A stretch of 43,879 nt of DNA from an uncultured Ruminiclostridium sp. (GTDB taxonomy: Bacteria > Bacillota > Clostridia > Oscillospirales > Ruminococcaceae): positions 1-43,879 of the forward strand of contig CANQKE010000021.1 of the NCBI GenBank assembly GCA_947624435.1, in the 5' to 3' direction. Positions 39,879-43,879 of this stretch are shown here, piece by piece. Below the pieces are notes generated by a model. The model was not told the DNA's origin, did no database searches, and saw only the letters and a list, made by a program, of their open reading frames with translations. Made by a program: the position numbers and the translations under genes. Position 1 is the first letter of the stretch. Each line of letters starts with the position of its first letter.

Positions 39879-41042
39879 TTATCGCTCAATAAGGTCCTCA
39901 AGATATTTCATTGCCAGTCTATCTGAAATTACCGTTGCATCTTTTTCTTGTAGGATTTTAACTAATCCGGAACCTATGAATTGTGCCACGCCGCGTGAAT
40001 TTCTTCCAGCCCAATGATGAATAATATTAGTATTCTTTATTAAACGGATATCATAAATAGAACATAGCCGTGCGACAAATTGACCATTTTCATCAATTCC
40101 AAGAAGATAAATCATATATACAGATTTATCGCTTGCAAGGAACTCAAGCAACTTGTCTACATTATATGCCTTTGGATTGCCATCAAGAAACAGAACTTTT
40201 GTTTTTATATCAGTTTCAGTGTTGAATCGAGGATATTCTTTTGAGTAATCTCCTAATTTGTCTTCCGTCTTGAACTCGGGTAACGGCTCATTGTCACGTA
40301 AAGCCTTAATTATTTGATCTTTTAATGTAGAGCCGTTATCCGTTATTAAATATTCAATCACACGTCCCCTTATATTAACATTATCAATGAAAGCAGCGAT
40401 AGCGATCTCACCTTGTACTTTTGCTACACGAGAATCCAAATCCTGCCGCAGATCTCTGTAACAGCTCGACTCTATAAAAGAAGAAGCTCTCGAAACAGAA
40501 CTGAATATCCTCTCCTTTACATCGGAAGTAACAAGAAATTTTTGAACTCTGCCGACAATGCCGTTTGTACTTTCGACCAAACGCTCAAGATTATCTTGAA
40601 AAGAAAAGCCCTCATGATATGCAAACAAAGTTTGAAAATTGCATGGCTCATTTTCAATGCCTTGAAATTCCATCATTATATCGCTGCCGTTAAAGCTGCC
40701 TTTAATGTTATTGACTTGCAATTCCTTAGAAGAATGGCTGATTTTCTTTAAGAACGTTGTATTTGCTAACAACAAGTAATTAGTCATATGAGCAACGATA
40801 CAAACGAAAAACGGTTTGGCATCATATTTTTGAAGAGCCGATAAAGACAAAACCGTATTGCTCATTCTTTTATGTTCCGACTTGCTAAACCTAATTGCAA
40901 AATTTTCATTTGCAAATACTTTACGGTCTTTGACCAGATTAAATTCTTTTTGAACCAAATCGGCAAGTTTTTCTTTATCACCAATACCGTTATTGGACTC
41001 TATAATATCTATCAATCGATCAACAGCAAATTTGTTATACAT
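39879..41042 (-). CDS. Probable type II restriction endonuclease partner of the methyltransferase
   Basis: From the ATG at 41042 the protein has 387 residues. I do not recognise a named family or a clear PD-(D/E)XK core. It is coded immediately after the DNA methyltransferase with an 8-nt overlap, GGAGAATAAGG supplying the ribosome site, which is the classic layout of a type II restriction-modification pair. Segments such as KTKVLFLDGNPKAYNVDKLLEF and SVYMIYLLGIDENGQFVARL look like a beta-rich C-terminal domain. The assignment as endonuclease rests mainly on context. An upstream start at 41198 would lie deep inside the methyltransferase gene and is rejected. Confidence 0.6.
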   Translation of the reverse strand: MYNKFAVDRLIDIIESNNGIGDKEKLADLVQKEFNLVKDRKVFANENFAIRFSKSEHKRMSNTVLSLSALQKYDAKPFFVCIVAHMTNYLLLANTTFLKKISHSSKELQVNNIKGSFNGSDIMMEFQGIENEPCNFQTLFAYHEGFSFQDNLERLVESTNGIVGRVQKFLVTSDVKERIFSSVSRASSFIESSCYRDLRQDLDSRVAKVQGEIAIAAFIDNVNIRGRVIEYLITDNGSTLKDQIIKALRDNEPLPEFKTEDKLGDYSKEYPRFNTETDIKTKVLFLDGNPKAYNVDKLLEFLASDKSVYMIYLLGIDENGQFVARLCSIYDIRLIKNTNIIHHWAGRNSRGVAQFIGSGLVKILQEKDATVISDRLAMKYLEDLIER

Positions 41043-42006
41043 CCTTATTCTCCCATAAAGTAAGCTGAGAATTCCCGGTTTTCTTTTGTATAGCATTTGT
41101 GTTTCTTTCCCAGAAAACACCGTCTGTATAACCTTGTATCGATTTATCATACTCGGCCATTTCAAGGCGCTTTTCTGCCCATACACAATACTGCACATTC
41201 TGCTCTATACCGATATAATGGCGTTTAAGTTTTTTTGCCGTAACAGATGTAGAACCGGAGCCGAGAAAGGGATCTAAAATAACATCGTTTGGATTTGAAC
41301 TTGCAAGAATCAGTTTTGCCAGCAATTTTTCGGGCTTTTGTGTGGGGTGAGCAGTATTTTCCGGCATAGACCAATAAGGAATAGAAATGTCATCCCAGAA
41401 ATTGGACGGGTAAGTATTCCTGAAATTTCCGTCTTCGGTTTCTTCCCAATCCTTAGGCTTGCCGTCTACTTTATACGGTGCTATTACTTTTCGGCGAATT
41501 TTCACATCATTGGCATTAAATGTATATTTCTTTGATTTAGTTGCAAACCATATATCTTCCATGCCGTTTTTCCAATTGTTCAAAGCGCCACGCCCTTTTT
41601 CTCTTTGCCAAGTAATACGATTCTGAATGATAAAATATTTTTTCAACACCTTCCCTATAGCAGGGCTTGATTGCCAATCACAACAAACATATACGCTAGC
41701 GTTATCTTTCAATACATGGAGGACTTGTTTTATCCATGCTTCCGTGTATTCTTCGTACAAATCATCCGTTGTCTTTTTGAATTTTTTTCCATTAAAATCT
41801 TTATCAAGATTGTATGGCGGATCCGCGATCAAAAGGTCGACAAACTTTTCCGGAAGTAATGGCAGAGCAGCAAATGTATCTCCTATTATAGTTTTATCAA
41901 GCACAGAAGAAGTTTCAGTTTTTTGCGTAACCGAGATACACTTTTCCAAATATTTTTTTCCTTCTTCAACAGTAATATCTATTGTTTTATTTCGTTCTGC
42001 TTTCAT
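41035..42006 (-). CDS. Type II DNA methyltransferase (N6-adenine or N4-cytosine, beta-class order)
   Basis: The 323-residue protein has the catalytic motif IV ADPPYNL (61-67) before the SAM-binding motif I DPFLGSGST (245-253), with HPTQKPEKLL (220-229) between, so it is of the beta class. It methylates the recognition site to protect host DNA; the site cannot be read from sequence. It precedes the probable endonuclease gene and overlaps it by 8 nt. Its promoter is at 42117-42145. Confidence 0.92.
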   Translation of the reverse strand: MKAERNKTIDITVEEGKKYLEKCISVTQKTETSSVLDKTIIGDTFAALPLLPEKFVDLLIADPPYNLDKDFNGKKFKKTTDDLYEEYTEAWIKQVLHVLKDNASVYVCCDWQSSPAIGKVLKKYFIIQNRITWQREKGRGALNNWKNGMEDIWFATKSKKYTFNANDVKIRRKVIAPYKVDGKPKDWEETEDGNFRNTYPSNFWDDISIPYWSMPENTAHPTQKPEKLLAKLILASSNPNDVILDPFLGSGSTSVTAKKLKRHYIGIEQNVQYCVWAEKRLEMAEYDKSIQGYTDGVFWERNTNAIQKKTGNSQLTLWENKDV

Positions 42007-42116
42007 TTTTGATCTTCCTTACTATATACAACATATACTGTTTTTGCAAAATGCTGCACAGATTATGTCAGCATAATATGAAAAGCTCGTAGAATTTGTT
42101 TCATTTTTATAGCATT

Positions 42117-42145
42117 ATTATATCATATTCTCTTAATTTTTTCAA
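42117..42145 (-). promoter_or_regulatory. Promoter of the restriction-modification operon
   Basis: Minus strand: TTGAAA (42145-42140), 17-nt spacer, TATAAT (42122-42117). About 110 nt before the methyltransferase ATG. Confidence 0.68.
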
Positions 42146-42200
42146 TATAATTTGAAAATTTGCTATAGATCAAAATTGCAGCACTACAACAAAAACAAGA

Positions 42201-42229
42201 AAAAAATCAAGTCGGCTTCTTGATTTTTT
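42201..42229. terminator. 11-bp stem with A- and T-runs upstream of the Veg-like gene
   Basis: AAAAAATCAAG (42201-42211) pairs perfectly with CTTGATTTTTT (42219-42229). It looks like a bidirectional terminator, though its right arm overlaps the -35 of the next promoter, so it may insulate the divergent units. Confidence 0.55.
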
Positions 42230-42248
42230 CCGTTTTTTATGCTACAAT
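42220..42248 (+). promoter_or_regulatory. Promoter of the Veg-like gene
   Basis: TTGATT (42220-42225), 17-nt spacer, TACAAT (42243-42248). Confidence 0.6.
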
Positions 42249-42270
42249 AATTATATACTATAAACATAAA

Positions 42271-42323
42271 AAAGGTGTTTTGAACACTTTTAAGTAACGG
42301 ATCATCGCCTGAGAAATCAGGCG
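42271..42323 (+). other. Two leader hairpins before the Veg-like gene
   Basis: AAAGGTGTT/AACACTTTT (42271-42291) and CGCCTGA-GAAA-TCAGGCG (42306-42323, followed by GTTTATT) lie between the promoter and the start codon. The second has a GNRA loop and a short T-rich tail. They could attenuate or stabilise the transcript. Confidence 0.45.
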
Positions 42324-42348
42324 GTTTATTCTTCGACGGGAGGTTATT

Positions 42349-42597
42349 ATGGCTTCATTAGACGAGATAAAGAAAAGAATAAATTGTTTGTATCATACGA
42401 ACGCCAAAATTCATATCAGCGTTTCCATGACGCGGCCGAAAGTATCCGTTGATAATGATACTGTCGTGATAAAAGGAGTATACCCGCACATTTTTCAGAT
42501 AGAAGAATGCAGCAGCGGCATGCCGAGGCTTCGCACTATCCGGTATGCGGACATTTTGACTCAAAATATAAAAATCAACGAGCTGGGAGAAATTTAA
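42349..42597 (+). CDS. Veg-like (DUF1021) small protein
   Basis: The 82-residue protein has the length and spacing of the Veg family: LDEIKKRINCLYHTNAKIHI, a basic middle, GVYPHIFQIEE and RTIRYADILTQNIKI, compared with YPxxFxV...SYxDVLTxxVxL in Veg. Bacillus Veg is strongly expressed and affects biofilm control, but its mechanism is unclear. The match is by pattern only. CGGGAGGTTATT is a strong ribosome site. Confidence 0.5.
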   Translation: MASLDEIKKRINCLYHTNAKIHISVSMTRPKVSVDNDTVVIKGVYPHIFQIEECSSGMPRLRTIRYADILTQNIKINELGEI

Positions 42598-42694
42598 GAT
42601 ACCGGCAAAATATCCGTTGTCAGACAAGAAAAACGTTCAAAAAAATCGGTGTTGAAATGCAAGTAAGGCAATCTTATATTCATTAGCTATCCCC

Positions 42695-42722
42695 TTGACA
42701 ACCCCGAAAAGTATAGTATAAT
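42695..42722 (+). promoter_or_regulatory. Promoter of the 138-residue gene
   Basis: TTGACA (42695-42700), 16-nt spacer, TATAAT (42717-42722). Confidence 0.72.
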
Positions 42723-42769
42723 GATATATGAAACGGGCAAATCACTTGTTAAATTACAGGGAGGCAGCT

Positions 42770-43186
42770 ATGACGGAGCTTGAAAAAATCGCCCAGGCAT
42801 GCGTGGTTATTCCCTGCAAAAAGTCAACACGCATTCCGTTCGCTGTCACTCAGGAACAGCTTGCCAGGTTTTCCTTTTCAGAAGCTCCTATACCGATAAC
42901 CGAAATAACTAACAGGATCAACGCTTTGGTCGACACTAACATAATGAAACCGTTTTGTTATAAGCATGTTACAACATGGCTTATGGGTATCGGCGCGCTT
43001 TTGGAAGAGCCGGGCACAAACGGAAGATCCCAAAAGCTGCCTACCGAAGAGGGAGAAAAGCTGGGCATTACCGTCGAAATCAGAAACGGTATCTACGGGA
43101 ATTACCGCGTCGTCGTTTATAACAGGGACGCACAGCAATTTATCATTGATAATATTGATGCGATCGTTTCTTTTGCTAATAATTGA
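42770..43186 (+). CDS. Hypothetical protein, winged-helix-like layout
   Basis: From the ATG at 42770 the protein has 138 residues. I do not recognise a family. It has an N-terminal helical stretch (PIPITEITNRINALVDTNIM), a middle part KHVTTWLMGIGALLEEPGTN and a C-terminal beta part GIYGNYRVVVYNRDAQQFII. The order helix, then KLPTEEGEKLGI, then beta hairpin could be a small DNA- or protein-binding module; this is guesswork. GGGAGG 7 nt upstream fixes the start. Confidence 0.6.
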   Translation: MTELEKIAQACVVIPCKKSTRIPFAVTQEQLARFSFSEAPIPITEITNRINALVDTNIMKPFCYKHVTTWLMGIGALLEEPGTNGRSQKLPTEEGEKLGITVEIRNGIYGNYRVVVYNRDAQQFIIDNIDAIVSFANN

Positions 43187-43243
43187 GCAGATAGAACAAT
43201 TTTTAACAAACAAAAGAAAGTAAAAGAAAGGGGAGCTTAATAT

Positions 43244-43771
43244 ATGCGGCTTAAAATGGATCTGGATGGGATTGCCGTAGAGCTTCAAATCCAACAGTAT
43301 ACAAAACGAAATGCTCGCACCGGTGATGAATGCGACTATTGGTGTAAGGTAAGTTTTTCGTTTTTTTCTGAGCCGTGGCTCAACTACAAAAAAGAAAATG
43401 AAGAGGTTTTCCTATCGGGCGAAGTTGACGACTTGGCACAAGCCCTTGACGATTTGCTAAATGATAGATTATCCAATCCAGCGGAAGTAGAACATATCGA
43501 GCCGGATTTCTGCTTTGAATTTATGCCAAAGGAGGATTTACGAAACAATCCCCGAATTTTGTATATACAGCCCGGGCAAGAAATCGCCGATATCTCTATG
43601 GAATGGAAAGTATACTTCTGGCATGACGGCTTGACAGCCAACTACCTGACTGTGGCAATGGACAGAGAGGATATCATAAATCTGCGAAATTATCTGTTTT
43701 ACATCGTCGGGAAATACGATGAAACCACGCCGGAAATTGTTAAAATGAAAGAAAACGGAATTCTATATTGA
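43244..43771 (+). CDS. WapI-type immunity protein
   Basis: The 175-residue protein is acidic and fits the WapI-family immunity pattern: an N-terminal CDYWCKVSFSF strand pair, EVDDLAQALDDLL, then PDFCFEFMPKED and MEWKVYFWHDGLTANYLTVA followed by REDIINLRNYL. Such proteins bind and block contact-dependent or polymorphic toxins. No toxin gene is seen upstream, so it is an orphan here; the gene to the right is cut by the window end. AGAAAGGGGAG is the ribosome site. Confidence 0.55.
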   Translation: MRLKMDLDGIAVELQIQQYTKRNARTGDECDYWCKVSFSFFSEPWLNYKKENEEVFLSGEVDDLAQALDDLLNDRLSNPAEVEHIEPDFCFEFMPKEDLRNNPRILYIQPGQEIADISMEWKVYFWHDGLTANYLTVAMDREDIINLRNYLFYIVGKYDETTPEIVKMKENGILY

Positions 43772-43805
43772 AACTATATTGAAAAAAGAGCTGCCAGACT
43801 TCAAA

Positions 43806-43879
43806 TGATCTGACCCCAAAAAGTTAGACAAAAATTTAAAAGAAAAATTATGCAAAGCGACTAAGAGAGATCTTGGTCG
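43806..43879 (+). mobile_element. Likely terminal end of an IS3-family insertion sequence (cut by window edge)
   Basis: TGATCTGACCCCAAAAAGTT AGACA at 43806-43830 has the form of IS3/IS150-type terminal inverted repeats (T-G-A-x-x-T-G-A-C-C-C-C-x-A-A-A-A-G-T-T). The rest of the element would lie to the right. It begins 35 nt after the immunity gene. Confidence 0.5.

Overview
The window looks like a chromosomal segment of a Gram-positive, low-to-mid GC anaerobe of the class Clostridia, most likely a gut Ruminococcaceae/Oscillospiraceae relative. This rests on TTGACA-17-TATAAT promoters, strong AGGAGG-type ribosome sites, a SAM-I riboswitch before metK, an FMN riboswitch before an ECF riboflavin S component, lipoproteins with Thr-rich linkers, a DUF11 protein of clostridial type and a type I-C CRISPR-Cas locus. 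The species cannot be named from the sequence alone.

Layout. 0-1.2 kb: an unresolved left edge and a DUF11 repeat protein. 1.3-5.4 kb: a toxin-rich patch. It holds a Fic protein with Gln in place of the catalytic His, a convergent three-gene operon (AbiEii-like nucleotidyltransferase, small acidic protein, HipA/CtkA-like kinase) and a HicAB pair whose leader carries a copy of a 123-bp-type repeat. 5.4-10 kb: a protein with an unusual N-terminal module, and membrane/zinc-ribbon proteins including an SPFH-centred operon. 10.2-14.7 kb: metK under a SAM riboswitch, ttcA, lysA and an esterase. 14.8-20.4 kb: a CoA operon, panG-panB-panC-[tandem 123-bp repeats]-panD-coaBC-coaX, covering every step from ketoisovalerate to 4'-phosphopantetheine. 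20.4-26.3 kb: ribU under an FMN riboswitch, a radical SAM/PerR-like operon, two paralogous Thr-rich lipoproteins with a papain-like domain, and a DUF2461 gene.

26.3-39.7 kb: the type I-C CRISPR-Cas locus. cas5c-cas8c(with internal cas11c)-cas7-cas4-cas1-cas2 run rightward into a 147-bp leader and an array of 62 repeats (the last one degenerate). The array is followed by two paralogous HTH-like genes and by cas3. These three genes are on the opposite strand and have their own promoters, so cas3 is detached from the effector operon. A 35-bp direct repeat (34/35 identical) brackets the locus, one copy before DUF2461 and one before cas3. 39.7-42 kb: a type II restriction-modification pair. 42.2-43.9 kb: small genes (a Veg-like protein, an unknown, a WapI-type immunity protein), ending in what looks like the terminal repeat of an IS3-family element.

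The points most worth pursuing are: the CRISPR-Cas island bracketed by direct repeats, with a displaced cas3 and an HTH paralog pair; the fused AbiEii/HipA toxin operon next to the Fic variant; the 123-bp repeat that carries its own ribosome site and stop-start hairpin and sits inside both the CoA operon and the hicA leader; and the IscB-PLMP-like module at 6.6-6.8 kb, preceded by tandem 27-nt units.
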